Numbered from the stretch's first letter, positions 31,489-40,712 are shown. The stretch is DNA of 64,000 nucleotides from Amblyomma americanum (GCF_052857255.1 NC_135498.1:164792124-164856123); one strand, 5' to 3'. A program made the numbers and translations. The notes: a model not told the origin generated them from the sequence alone.

Positions 31489-31497
31489 CTAATCTGA
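31480..31497 (-). promoter_or_regulatory. Candidate stop-codon readthrough site UAG CAA UCA
   Basis: ORF1 ends GAU UAG, then CAA UCA. This fits the UAG-CAR-YYA context known from tobamovirus readthrough. ORF2 continues in the same frame (QSSLRKQLKTRPK...) with no AUG before the endonuclease. The motif is seen directly; its function is inferred. Confidence 0.6.
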
Positions 31498-32367
31498 TTG
31501 TGGTGTAGCAATTGTTATTTCTTTCACAGTTTGCGAGATCTCATCAAAAATGTAGCGCCTGGGACCGATATGCAAGGTTTTGTAGCGTAGGGCAAATTTG
31601 TCGGAATTAGCTTTAGCAAAGGTGACTAGCTGCTTGCGGGCGCTACGAACTCTGTGGGAGAAGTCTTCGCCGACACTGAATTTCGTTCCTTTAAATTTGC
31701 GGCCGTTAGAGAGTATTGTGTCTTTTATTTTGTACGAATTAAATTTGACTATTATTGGTCGAGAGCGGTTGGGTTCATGGCGGCCGAGTCGGTGGGCACG
31801 TTCTACTTCCTCAGGATGAATGGTTAAGCTCAAGTGTTGAGCGCAGTGACGAATGACCTCTCCCTCAGAGTCCGCAAACGTTTCGGAGGGGTTAGAATCC
31901 GGAATTCCATAAAATATGAGGTTGTTACGGCGAGATCTATTTTCACTATCGTCAATGCGGGTCTCAAGGGTTTCAATCTGACGAGATAGCCGAGTATTTT
32001 CAGATTTTATAATTTCTAACTCAGATTTTATGGCTGTCATGGCTTCCAAATGTGTCTCAAGATCGGTCATGCGCTTACTTAAACCAGCTATAGCACCGTC
32101 AGTGGATATAAGCTGGTTTTTGAGACCTTGCACTTCGGAGATTAGTTGAGTTTGACCGGCGGATAACTTTTTTAATTCTGCGAATACAGCCTCGAGATTG
32201 TTAGGTCCTGGGTTAGTTTCAATATCGCCTGCCAAGATCAGCAAGCAGCGAACAACATGAGCGCATTCAAGCACAAGAAAAATGCAGCATTGCGGGCTCG
32301 GCAGCTGCACTAGGAAATAATTGCTACTTCTTTTAGCATACAAGGAATGCGGATAACTAACCTGCAT
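31489..32367 (-). CDS. LINE D ORF1 with N-terminal 2A-like motif
   Basis: 292 codons from ATG 32367 (MQVSYPHSLY) to UAG. Residues 1-46 are hydrophobic in part (CIFLVLECAHVVRCLLILA) and lead into GDIETNPGP at residues 47-55, the consensus of 2A-like sequences that make the ribosome skip the last Gly-Pro bond. After it comes a coiled coil (about residues 60-125; LKNQLIS, LETHLEAM, SELEIIK, IETLETRIDD) and an L1-ORF1-like RNA-binding domain (RRNNLIFYGIPDS, EVERAHRLGRH, RPIIVKFNSYKIKD). The frame also runs open through the upstream monomers because 309 is a multiple of three, so longer forms are possible. I chose 32367 because it is the ATG nearest the body. Confidence 0.82.
   Translation of the reverse strand: MQVSYPHSLYAKRSSNYFLVQLPSPQCCIFLVLECAHVVRCLLILAGDIETNPGPNNLEAVFAELKKLSAGQTQLISEVQGLKNQLISTDGAIAGLSKRMTDLETHLEAMTAIKSELEIIKSENTRLSRQIETLETRIDDSENRSRRNNLIFYGIPDSNPSETFADSEGEVIRHCAQHLSLTIHPEEVERAHRLGRHEPNRSRPIIVKFNSYKIKDTILSNGRKFKGTKFSVGEDFSHRVRSARKQLVTFAKANSDKFALRYKTLHIGPRRYIFDEISQTVKEITIATPQSD
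32203..32229 (-). other. 2A-like sequence GDIETNPGP
   Basis: The nine codons match the 2A consensus D-(V/I)-E-x-N-P-G-P preceded by Gly, with a hydrophobic LLILA just upstream, as in known 2A peptides. 2A-like sequences are established in ORF1 of some CR1/L2-type and trypanosomatid non-LTR elements. Activity in this copy is inferred. Confidence 0.85.
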
Positions 32368-33340
32368 GATGTAGACAAACGGATTAGTGGTGTGCACGCT
32401 TGCACAGCCACCGAGCCCACAAAGCGGCGAAGGCGGTCGATCGCTGCTTATATATCCCGTGGCTGATGTTGCTGGTGATGAGGCTTTCCAGGATGGGCCG
32501 GGTAAATGGTATCCAGGGGGAGGCGCTGCCGGGCATGATGAAGTGATGACGTCGGGTTGGGGCCATGCGAAGATGCGATCGTCACTGCAGTAAACTGCAG
32601 TGGATGACGTGCTTGCTGGGGGAAGGGCCAACAACGCCGGAAGCAGGGCATTAGCGACGAAGGCGAACACCTGCATGATGTAGACAAACGGATTAGTGGT
32701 GTGCACGCTTGCACAGCCACCGAGCCCACAAAGCGGCGAAGGCGGTCGATCGCTGCTTATATATCCCGTGGCTGATGTTGCTGGTGATGAGGCTTTCCAG
32801 GATGGGCCGGGTAAATGGTATCCAGGGGGAGGCGCTGCCGGGCATGATGAAGTGATGACGTCGGGTTGGGGCCATGCGAAGATGCGATCGTCACTGCAGT
32901 AAACTGCAGTGGATGACGTGCTTGCTGGGGGAAGGGCCAACAACGCCGGAAGCAGGGCATTAGCGACGAAGGCGAACACCTGCATGATGTAGACAAACGG
33001 ATTAGTGGTGTGCACGCTTGCACAGCCACCGAGCCCACAAAGCGGCGAAGGCGGTCGATCGCTGCTTATATATCCCGTGGCTGATGTTGCTGGTGATGAG
33101 GCTTTCCAGGATGGGCCGGGTAAATGGTATCCAGGGGGAGGCGCTGCCGGGCATGATGAAGTGATGACGTCGGGTTGGGGCCATGCGAAGATGCGATCGT
33201 CACTGCAGTAAACTGCAGTGGATGACGTGCTTGCTGGGGGAAGGGCCAACAACGCCGGAAGCAGGGCATTAGCGACGAAGGCGAACACCTGCATGATGTA
33301 GACAAACGGATTAGTGGTGTGCACGCTTGCACAGCCACCG
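32361..33340 (-). repeat. 309-bp tandem monomers at LINE D 5' end
   Basis: Three full copies (starting at 32361, 32670, 32979) and a 53-bp partial copy (33288-33340), nearly or fully identical. On the LINE strand each monomer has CGACGTCA (CRE-like), a TATATAAG box (near 32449, 32758, 33067) and, about 85 nt later, an ATG (32367, 32676, 32985, 33294). The layout resembles the promoter monomers of mouse L1 5' UTRs. The unit length is 103 codons and all three keep an open frame. Confidence 0.9.
32447..32456 (-). promoter_or_regulatory. TATA box of first LINE D monomer
   Basis: GGGATATATAAGC on the - strand, about 85 nt upstream of the ORF1 ATG at 32367. Identical boxes sit 309 and 618 bp further upstream. 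Confidence 0.55.
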
Positions 33341-33398
33341 ATAAAGCAGTTTTTAAGGAATTTTGGCTTCATGAATATGCAATCAATAGCTAGGTATA

Positions 33399-33925
33399 CG
33401 GGTGTCCCAGCTAACTTGTGCCAAGGGTTTAAAAATAAACAATTAGACACAGGCGAGGGAAACCAGTTGTATATATTGGTGACAGCCATCTTGCGTACCA
33501 CAGGGAATTTTTTCTCACTTAACAGATTTATTAAGTTTATTTATCTAAATTAATAAATATTGACTTTCGACAACAAATTGAATACGAAGAGTTGTCGAGC
33601 ACCTTCAGAATCCCCCATTCCATCACTTATGATAAGGAAACCCTCACGTGTTTCTTTTTTTTTCCGCTGCGAAGAATGCCGGCGAAATACAAAAATAAAA
33701 CACGTGACTAACGTAATCGCGCCCCACGATCGTGCTGCTCTCAAGCGTGGTTTGAGCAAACTAAATCAGCTGCAGCCTTGACGGCTCCGCAGCAGCGGCA
33801 GACCGATTTGTTGGCGGTGCACGGTTTCATGACCTCGTCAGGCAGTTGGCACATACGCGTGACAGTGCAAGTTGCACCGAGCGCGCCGCGCTTTTGCGAT
33901 AACGCCATAACCCCTATCTCACAAG
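33399..33925 (+). repeat. Left TIR of M2
   Basis: Inverted copy of 35395-35898. Matching landmarks include CACGTGACTAACG, GGTTTGAGCAAACTAA and GTTGGCGGTGCACGGTT. Confidence 0.8.
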
Positions 33926-34054
33926 TTACTGAAATCTCGAGTTTGCTTTGTCACCGAGAAGCAAAAGAGAAATACAACGCATCTTTTTTTTTTTTGTCGT
34001 GAGGTGTTCACGGCAGTGTTGTCGCCATCTAAAGAGGATTTTGAACGCTGGACG

Positions 34055-34182
34055 GTTTTCTTCCTTTCTTCTTTCACTTCCTCCTTTATCCCTTCCCTTA
34101 CGGCGCGGTTCAGGTGTCCGCCGATATGTGAGACAGATACAGATACTGCGCCATTTCCTTTCCCCGAAAACCAAAAACCAAC
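34055..34182 (+). mobile_element. 5'-truncated Ruka SINE inside M2
   Basis: Ruka tail segment (TTCTTTCACTTCC...GCGCCATTTCC...CCAAAAACCAAC). A perfect 9-bp target duplication, CGCTGGACG, lies at 34046-34054 and 34183-34191. It contains a duplicated AGATAC. Confidence 0.88.
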
Positions 34183-34236
34183 CGCTGGACGCAGCTGTCT
34201 AGCAAAGTTTTTCAGGTTCTGTTCTGATGCCAGTCA

Positions 34237-35180
34237 CATGTGAGATGGAAGCTGAGTTCCAGCGTTGCAGACATGCGGTTTACGAATGAAGCGGGAGCAG
34301 ACATGGTTCTGGCTCTAGGAGCATCTCATGAGAACAGAAGGCGCGCTGCAGACTTTATGCAACAATGGCACCCAGGCAGACGGCCAAATCCAATAACGAT
34401 CCTGCGTACCTTCCAGGCCCCGTTTCTCCAGAGCAGCCGTCTTTGGTGAGGATGTCGAGACGAATATTTTATCGCCATTCGCTTTGGATCCCCAGGCAAG
34501 CGTCCGCAGCGAGCCAAGATGCCGGAGTCTCCATGTCATCAGTTTGGCGGATGCTGAACCGCCTGCATCCGTGCCATGCAGTTCAGTTGCATCAAACTCT
34601 GGCGCCACGAGACTTCCAAAGCAGCACAGATATTGCTAATTGGATTCTGATAGAGATGCAAGACAACCCGGATTTTTTGACCACAGTGATATGGAGTGAC
34701 GAGGTGAGGTTTTCGCGAAATGAGCAGGTAAACCTGTACATTGCTCACTACTGGAGTGAGTCAAATCCCCACTGGGTTTCACAGACGCGGCACCAGTACC
34801 AATGGTGGCTCAGTGTCATCTGCGGAATTTTCGACGATAGTTTGCTGGGGCCTGTTTGTTTTTTTACCAGACGTTGACAACAGAGCGCTACGTCAGTGAC
34901 ATTCTCAAAGGACCCGTTGATGACTTCCATTCGAATTTACCGCTCGCCAGGGCCACAGTTGCGTGGTTTCAGCACGATGGCGCCCCTGCGCACAGCAGCG
35001 ACAAGGCTCGGACCTGGCTCGACGCAGCGTTTCCACAGAAATGGACAGGATGACTAGGTCACCGGATATGACACCTCTGGACTATTTTTTTGGGAGGTTA
35101 CATCAAGGACAAGGTGTACAGCGCGCCAACTTCAACACCGCAAGACCTGAAAGATAAGGGAAGTCTGCTTGAATATGCCT
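34237..35180 (+). pseudogene. M2 transposase pseudogene (DUF4817-type)
   Basis: N-terminal DUF4817-like helix-turn-helix (ADMVLALGASHENRRRAADF, then GRRPNPITI), a frame break near 34440, then ASQDAGVSMSSVWRMLNRL (second HTH) and the catalytic core: first Asp in TTVIWSDEVRFSRN, second in WFQHDGAPAHSSD, and a third region reading SPDMTPLDYFF in a shifted frame. A stop follows KWTG near 35052. The frame ends with GGYIKDKVYSAPTSTPQDLKD. At least three disabling changes. Confidence 0.8.
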
Positions 35181-35394
35181 GAGGCGGTTTTAAGAAATGC
35201 AAGACCTCATGCGGAAAGATGCCAGAGCTGTATCGTTGCGCACTTGTTATAACTGGTAACAAACCTAAATGAAATGGGTTTAGGGCAGCCGCGGGCCACG
35301 ACTTTTATCGCCGCGTAGCCATGCCATATACCGCCAGTATCTGTTTTTTATAAGTGCCAAATAAAGTTCATCCCATATGTATGTTCTACCCTCC

Positions 35395-35898
35395 GAGCTT
35401 GATAGTCTGTATCGCGACTGCAAAGCGCGGCGCGCTCGCTGCAACTTGCACCGTCACGCGTGTCAACTGGCTTAACCGTGCACCGCCAACATATCGACAC
35501 CCGCCGACGCTGCGGGGCCGTCGAGTGAAGGCTACAGCTGACTTAGTTTGCTCAAACCGCGCTTGGGGCGCGAATGCGTTAGTCACGTGGTTTATTTTTT
35601 TATTTCGCGGTATTTCTTTGCAGCTGGAAAAAAAAAAGACACACGAGGGTTTCCTTATAAATTATGGAATGGGGGTTTCTGAATGTGCTCGATCGACAAC
35701 AGTTCAAATGCAATTTGTGGTCGAAAGTCAATATTTGTTAATCTAGATAATTGAACTTAATCATACTATTAATTAATTGCGAAACAAAAATTGCCTGTGG
35801 TGCGCAAGATGGCTGTCACCAATATGCAACTGGTTTCACTCGCCTGTCTCTAATAATTTATTTTTTAACCCTTGGCTGAAGTTAGCTGGGACACCTGG
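35395..35898 (-). repeat. Right TIR of M2
   Basis: Pairs with 33399-33925. The inner limit is approximate. Confidence 0.8.
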
Positions 35899-35900
35899 TA

Positions 35901-36407
35901 TACCAACACATTTAGCTGCAAACTTCTATGTTTCATTACTGCACGAGCAACAGAAAAAAAAGTTCGGACCACTGTTTGAAGTAGATGATTCGAATCGACT
36001 TGTTCATGTCTAGAACATTCTTCTTTGCACTGCGCCAATTTTTAAACACTATTAGCCATTGTTCCACAAACGTTGCCTAAATTCTCAGTCAAAAGTGTAC
36101 GAAGGAAAGGACAGAGTGACTGTCTAGCTTCTGGGTGGCCTCACTCCACGGCCCCTTTGCAGAAAGCTGAAAGCCTTCTCTGTCTGACAACTCCCTGAGA
36201 ATCAAGAGTTACGCTTTTTAGATCGGAAGCTGATGTTCTGTAGCAACCATGTTTGCTATATGTACTCCTCCCGTGCCAACAAAGATTTATTTATTGAGCT
36301 ACGACTGAGCACACTACCAGGTAGTGAAAATAGCTATTGCTTCTCTTTGTTTGCAACCTGCTCTTCAGAAATCGTGCCCTCATAAAATGCAGGCTAGACT
36401 AAACAGT
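35901..36407. other. Spacer between M2 and Penelope fragment
   Basis: About 500 bp. I see no convincing feature. Confidence 0.4.
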
Positions 36408-36690
36408 GAGGTTTGTAGGCCAAACTGGCCGCCGCATTCATGACCGACTTCTGGAGCATGCAGAAATATAGCAAACAACGACAACAACTCGAACCTTATG
36501 CTGCATTTGTCTTCCTGTGTCAGTACGTGCAGGGCACGATTTGAAAGCACCAATTAAGAGTCTGGGCAGGAGCGTCAGTGTAAAGGCTCGGCTTCTTCTA
36601 GAGGCCCTCCATATCAAAAAGCTATCTGATCGCTGCGCGAGCGACACTTCTTCGCAGATTTATAATGCTGAATGCGTTTTCATCGATTCC
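36408..36690 (+). pseudogene. Penelope-like element fragment (GIY-YIG endonuclease C-terminus)
   Basis: Broken frames on + give RFVGQTGRRIHDRLLEHAEI, the core of the GIY-YIG endonuclease of Penelope-like elements, and then GHDLKAPIKS...KARLLLEALHIKKLSDRCAS, which matches the closing helix of the same domain (LEALHIKK). The RT part is absent and stops are present. The GIY-YIG signature Tyr residues are upstream of, or lost from, this piece. Confidence 0.65.
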
Positions 36691-37025
36691 TTTTTTTTTT
36701 GCCAAATCAAACCACGGTTGCGTGGTTTTTTGTGTCCGTACTGCCGCCGTCGTTGCGCATGCTCACACTTTGCTTCATATTCTCTGCTTTCCGCCTCAGT
36801 AAAACAGCGGTAGTAGCGCTTGTTAATCGTCAGATGTGTCTTTCATTGTCCTTTGCCTCTTTTCCTGCGCTAATTTCTTTGCAATATGCCTCACTTGATT
36901 GTACAATGAGGGCGAAACAAGTCAGACGCTCCTTTTTAAAGCACCCTTATTGTGTACGATTCATCGCGCAGCCTAAGCTACGCAGTTGCAATGAGGAAAC
37001 CGCTGCTGGCGGTACCTCTGAGAGA

Positions 37026-37208
37026 GGTTACATCAAGGACAAGGTGTACAGCGCGCCAACTTCAACACCGCAAGACCTGAAAGATAAGGGAAGTCTGTTT
37101 GAATATGCCTGAGGCGCTTTTAAGAAATGCAAGGCCTCATGCGGAAAGATACCAGAGCTGTATCGTTGCGCACTTGTTACAAGCACTTTTTATAACTGGT
37201 AACAAACC
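37026..37208 (+). mobile_element. Second copy of the M2 3' transposase end
   Basis: Nearly identical to 35095-35271 (starts GTTACATCAAGGACAAGG, includes GCGCGCCAACTTCAACACCG and GCCTCATGCGGAAAGAT), with an extra short stretch (ACAAGCACTTTT) before TAACTGGTAACAAACC. It is a fragment of a second element of the same family. Confidence 0.8.
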
Positions 37209-38138
37209 ACATATTGCGCTGTCAGTAGACGGCTTAATGTCACCCTCATTATTGGGGACAATTATTTTATTATGCGATCGCATAGAACCAAACAAAGTTG
37301 GAGCGAAAACCCGGCGACTGCCGTCGTCACACCTGGCAGGTGGCGACACCTGCCAACCGTTCTTCTCCCTCCCCTTCTCGTTTTTCCCCATGCAGGAGAG
37401 AAGAGAGAGTCGATGGACTACGAATGACTCAGCTCATTGGAAAATGGCTAAGATTGACGCAGCAAAAATTAATGAAACAAGCGATCAGAATCGAAATAGA
37501 AATGGCATCAAGAGTGGACTAGAATTGGAATGTAGTTCGAATTTGAATAGATTGGCGAGTGAAAAAAAAAACGCTAACGCAGTTCCTCCGCATCAATCCA
37601 TTTGATGGCCCCTAAGTTTTGCCATCTTGCAGAAAAATGCATAAGAAAATACCCATGTCACGGCAAATAGGGAGGCTTGCGGGACTGGGCCCGGCAATAT
37701 CGGCGAACGACAAATGCAGGCATAATAACTTCAGTGAAGAATATAAGCAATAATTATTAAAGTCGTGAGTAAACACTGAACTCAAGCAAACGAGCTCGTA
37801 TAAAGTAGGTAAATCACAAAGCAAGAAAGATACTTTTAAGCTTGGGTTTGTAGTCACAGCAAAATATATTCAGGGAGTTAATTAAACATTTCGGGAACGC
37901 AGACGCATCTTCTAGCGCTACCATATTTCGTTGCACAATGGGTACACTGAAGACCGGAATTTTTCATAACGCTTAAGGATTGACATTTCTTTGTGAACCC
38001 GCGGTGCCAAAAGTGACCCAAGACGACAGTCTGAATAAAGAGTCTAAAGATCGGAGACCAAGAGATCAGGCACGTCCCCCCCCGGTTGGCTGAGGACGAA
38101 TGTATGAGACAGAGTGCGGCATTTTCTTTGGGATATGA
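37209..38138. other. Intergenic, no gene recognised
   Basis: Open frames here lack motifs. Purine-rich 37390-37560. Ends at the target duplication of the SINE at 38139-38148. Confidence 0.5.
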
Positions 38139-38148
38139 TATCAATGCG

Positions 38149-38170
38149 AGCCGCCGCGGTGGCTCTGTGG
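38149..38170 (+). mobile_element. tRNA-derived SINE, 5' stub (split by hAT-like element)
   Basis: GCCGCCGCGGTGGCTC, the start of a tRNA-derived tick SINE (A box TGGCTCAGTGG), cut at 38170. The rest resumes at 40487. The SINE target duplication TATCAATGCG is at 38139-38148 and again at 40713-40722. Confidence 0.9.
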
Positions 38171-38180
38171 TAGTGATGCA

Positions 38181-38350
38181 AGACTATCGATAGTTGTGTC
38201 ACTATTGTTTGTAAAAAAAACTACCGATAGTGGTATCGATAGCAGTATCGCTAATACTATCGATAGTAGTATTGATAGTACTATCGATATTAATATGGAT
38301 AGTACTGTCGATAGTAATATCTATAGTAATATCGATAGCACTATGGATAA
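38181..38350 (+). repeat. Left subterminal (C)TATCGATAGT array
   Basis: About a dozen degenerate copies of palindromic ACTATCGATAGT spaced about 12 bp apart. Subterminal clusters of short motifs are transposase-binding sites in known hAT elements; that role here is inferred. Confidence 0.85.
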
Positions 38351-39439
38351 TGCTTTCGAACTGTCCCAGGTACCTTTTAATTAAAAACTGAATTGTCCCG
38401 GACGCTTTTGCGTCTCAATTTAAAGGGCTAGTCATTTTATTTAACTCTTGCAAGCCCTCACAACCCCGACAGTTATCTTTGAAATTGGTTAACTTGTACA
38501 CAGCTCGGCGTGTAGAGCAAAAATGCACTAGGCTTGCACAGTGCATGTGCCATGCTATCATGAGCCACAGAAATTAATGCTCGTTCTTCTCTTTGCGTCG
38601 TCTTGTTGCATTCTGAGTCATAGTCATGCCATCGAGTGCCTTCGTTACGATGCGATACATAATTGAATATATTAATGTAGAACTCCTTCCAATGTTCTGT
38701 GATTTTTTGCTTATATTTAACTCTTTATCTAGCTGGTATATCAAGATGTCCCTCTTATTTGTTGTTCCATTGGAAATGCTTCCCAGGTTTCAGCAATGAA
38801 CCACTGCTACGTTTATAACATTACCACCGACGAAATGCTTGATAAGCATCGCCATACATTTGCACACGGTAGGTATGACAGCGCATCTTCTAGACAAGTA
38901 TGCTGCAGTGAGGGTGCGACAGTTCAATAAACAAAGATCGCACAGCTCAAAATCGTGCAACAGTATTTTTTCAGTTATGCATCAAGCAATGCATATATAT
39001 TTCTAAAGAACAGTTTCCGTGCCATTCACATGCCGCAGCCTCGAACTCTACACATAGCGAGCCAAAAGTTCACCCCGATGCCCTTAGTCTTTAATGCCAT
39101 AACTAATGGGTAAACCTAATTTGCTTTTACATGTTTTCTATCACGTTTTCATTAAATCTTTTCCCAAAAACCAATCTGAATGTATGACACCCCGTTGAAC
39201 TAAATTCGTCGTTAAGATGTTACAAGGTTCTTCCTGCTTCGCACCTCATTTCTTTCGAGGTGCTCGCTTATTTGGCATTGGACGTGTAGCCGACAGCCAG
39301 ACTGTAGACGAGTGATGACAGACAGACGAACGAAGAAACTGGACATTTATAACAGTTGAAAAACTACACAAACAAATATACACAGAAACAACAGGGGCTG
39401 CACACTCAGCTACCAAAGCTCCTTCCGGTGGCGTTGTCC

Positions 39440-40193
39440 TTGCTCCTGCCGGTCTGCCCGGAGAGCGGACAATCCCTAGCGATGTGACCCACTCGCTCCG
39501 TTTTCCCTGGTTCACATCGCGCTCCTTCGTGTGCTCGAGCGCTGTCACCGGTTGTCGCACAGCTGCACCTCTACCTTTCGCATCTTCAAATGTGTCTACC
39601 TCTCTGGCTAGCTCCTTAGGTGTGAGCCACTTCTTACCCTCACGCAGCCGTATGTACTCTAGTCCTTCGGCGCTGAGGCCAGCTTTCATGCGGTCTGCTA
39701 CTACTGAAGAAACAATTTCTTCTTTTGTTTCCGCCTTTCTGGACTGGAGGTAATAGTCAAAGTATGTGCTGGAGGCGAACTGCATCCAAGCGTCGTCTTT
39801 CCTCTTGAGCGCCTTCTCAAACCGCTCCAGGTACTGTGCCGGGGTCGGCTTCAGCCCGTTCAGTACTGCGGCCTTCACCACGTCACAGCTATTGCGTTCC
39901 TCGGCTCCTAGTTCCTGCAGGAGGTATCTCACCCGTTAGGTCAACGACTCAGCGCTTGCATGATGAGGTGCACGCGACTGTCGTCTGCCACATTGTACGA
40001 AACGAACATGCTTTCTACCTCGGTGAACCATAACGGTACGTCCACATCATCGGGCAGGTTGAGACCCTTTAGAATTTTAGCGCACTGAGTGACCGGGTCT
40101 AAGCCTGATCGCACGCACCCATCGGCATCTTGACCAGCGGTGCTCTGTCTACCATTCGCCGACCTCGACTGGGAATTTTCCAGGCCAATACGC
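39440..40193 (-). pseudogene. Retroelement gag-like pseudogene within hAT-like element
   Basis: On the - strand, from about 40193, a frame reads DPVTQCAKILKGLNLPDDVD, LWFTEVESMF and SRVHLIMQALSR, then a TGA near 39939. It continues as YLLQELGAEERNSCDVVKAA, PAQYLERFEKALKRKDDAW and ...EYIRLREGKKWLT. Spacing and motifs resemble the capsid part of LTR-retroelement Gag. A shifted frame near 39480 gives VGHIARDC, the remains of a CCHC knuckle. No protease or RT follows. It is an old retroelement piece with a stop and a frameshift; the family (BEL or Gypsy) is not resolved. Confidence 0.65.
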
Positions 40194-40229
40194 TCATCGG
40201 CCTCAATCTGTCTTCTCCAGGTTTCTTCT

Positions 40230-40465
40230 ACCTTACTATCGACAGTCTAACTATTGATAGTCTCACTGTCGACAGTCTCACTATCAATAGTCTCACTATC
40301 GATAGCACTATCGATAGTCTGTGGATAGTAGCACTATCGATACTTTTTTTTACTCTATCGATAGCACTATCGATTTATCGATAGTACTATGGATGTTCTA
40401 TCGATAGTTTTTTTTTGCAATATCGATAGCTTAAAAAAACTATCGATAATATCGATAGTAAATTT
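40230..40465 (+). repeat. Right subterminal (C)TATCGATAGT array
   Basis: Matches the left array, with more copies (at least fifteen), interspersed with short T runs. Confidence 0.85.
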
Positions 40466-40486
40466 TTTGATAGTTTTGCATCACTA

Positions 40487-40712
40487 CTCAGTGGTTATGG
40501 TGCTCGGGTACTGACCCGAAAGACGCGGGTTCGATCCCGGCTGCGGCGGTCGAATTTCGATGGAGGCGAAATTCTAGAGGCCCGTGTACCGTGCGATGTC
40601 AGTGCACGTTAAAGAACCTCAGGTGGTCGAAATTTCCGCAGCCCTTCACTGCGGCGTCCCTCATAGCCCGGGTCGCTTTAGAACGTTTAACCCCCATAAA
40701 CCAAATCAAACC
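40487..40712 (+). mobile_element. tRNA-derived SINE, main part (split by hAT-like element)
   Basis: Continues the SINE begun at 38149: anticodon-like segment, B box GGTTCGATCCC, then GATGTCAGTGCACGTTAAAGA and a tail ending CCCCATAAACCAAATCAAA. Ends at the target duplication TATCAATGCG (40713-40722). The first 8 bp duplicate 38163-38170. Confidence 0.9.

Larger units (their letters stand above)
28636..33340 (-). mobile_element. LINE D, CR1/L2-like element with promoter monomers, 2A motif and same-frame ORF1-stop-ORF2
   Basis: Largest retroelement here, read right to left. Order: three full and one partial 309-bp 5' monomers (33340-32361), ORF1 (ATG 32367, UAG 31489-31491) with an N-terminal 2A-like motif, ORF2 (endonuclease and RT) in the same frame, a short 3' UTR and a (GAAAT)n tail at about 28636-28660. 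The only obvious coding damage is a small in-frame deletion in the endonuclease. The 5' end is at 33340, where the fourth monomer stops. I could not find a convincing target duplication. Confidence 0.88.
33399..35898 (+). mobile_element. Tc1/mariner-superfamily transposon M2 with TIRs of about 500 bp
   Basis: Outer ends CGGGTGTCCCAGCTAAC and its mirror GTTAGCTGGGACACCTG, each next to TA (33397-33398 and 35899-35900). The inverted repeats run inward to about 33925 on the left and about 35395 on the right, with small indels. Between them is a broken DUF4817-type transposase on +. A Ruka fragment (34055-34182) lies between the left TIR and the transposase. Length is 2.5 kb. Confidence 0.85.
38171..40486. 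mobile_element. hAT-like transposon with CTATCGATAG subterminal repeats
   Basis: A 2316-bp element with perfect 11-bp TIRs, TAGTGATGCAA at 38171 and TTGCATCACTA ending at 40486, which extend to about 17 bp with one mismatch. The 8-bp target duplication is CTCTGTGG/CTCAGTGG (38163-38170 and 40487-40494, one mismatch), within the A box of the host SINE. An 8-bp duplication plus TAG...CTA ends fit the hAT superfamily. Both ends hold dense repeats of CTATCGATAGT (38181-38350 and 40230-40465). No hAT transposase is present; a gag-like pseudogene lies inside. Confidence 0.85.

Noticed and set aside
32387..33211. Repeated 68-codon + strand frames in the 309-bp units
   Set aside because: Antisense shadows of the LINE D monomers.
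33399..33559. LINE D ORF1 frame continuing upstream beyond the monomers to 33501
   Set aside because: The region right of 33340 is unrelated flank and the end of M2. The open frame there is chance and not part of the LINE.
36672..37112. Open frame of 146 codons
   Set aside because: Its C-terminal part is the M2 transposase fragment (KDKVYSAPTS...), its N-terminal part has no motif; a chance join.
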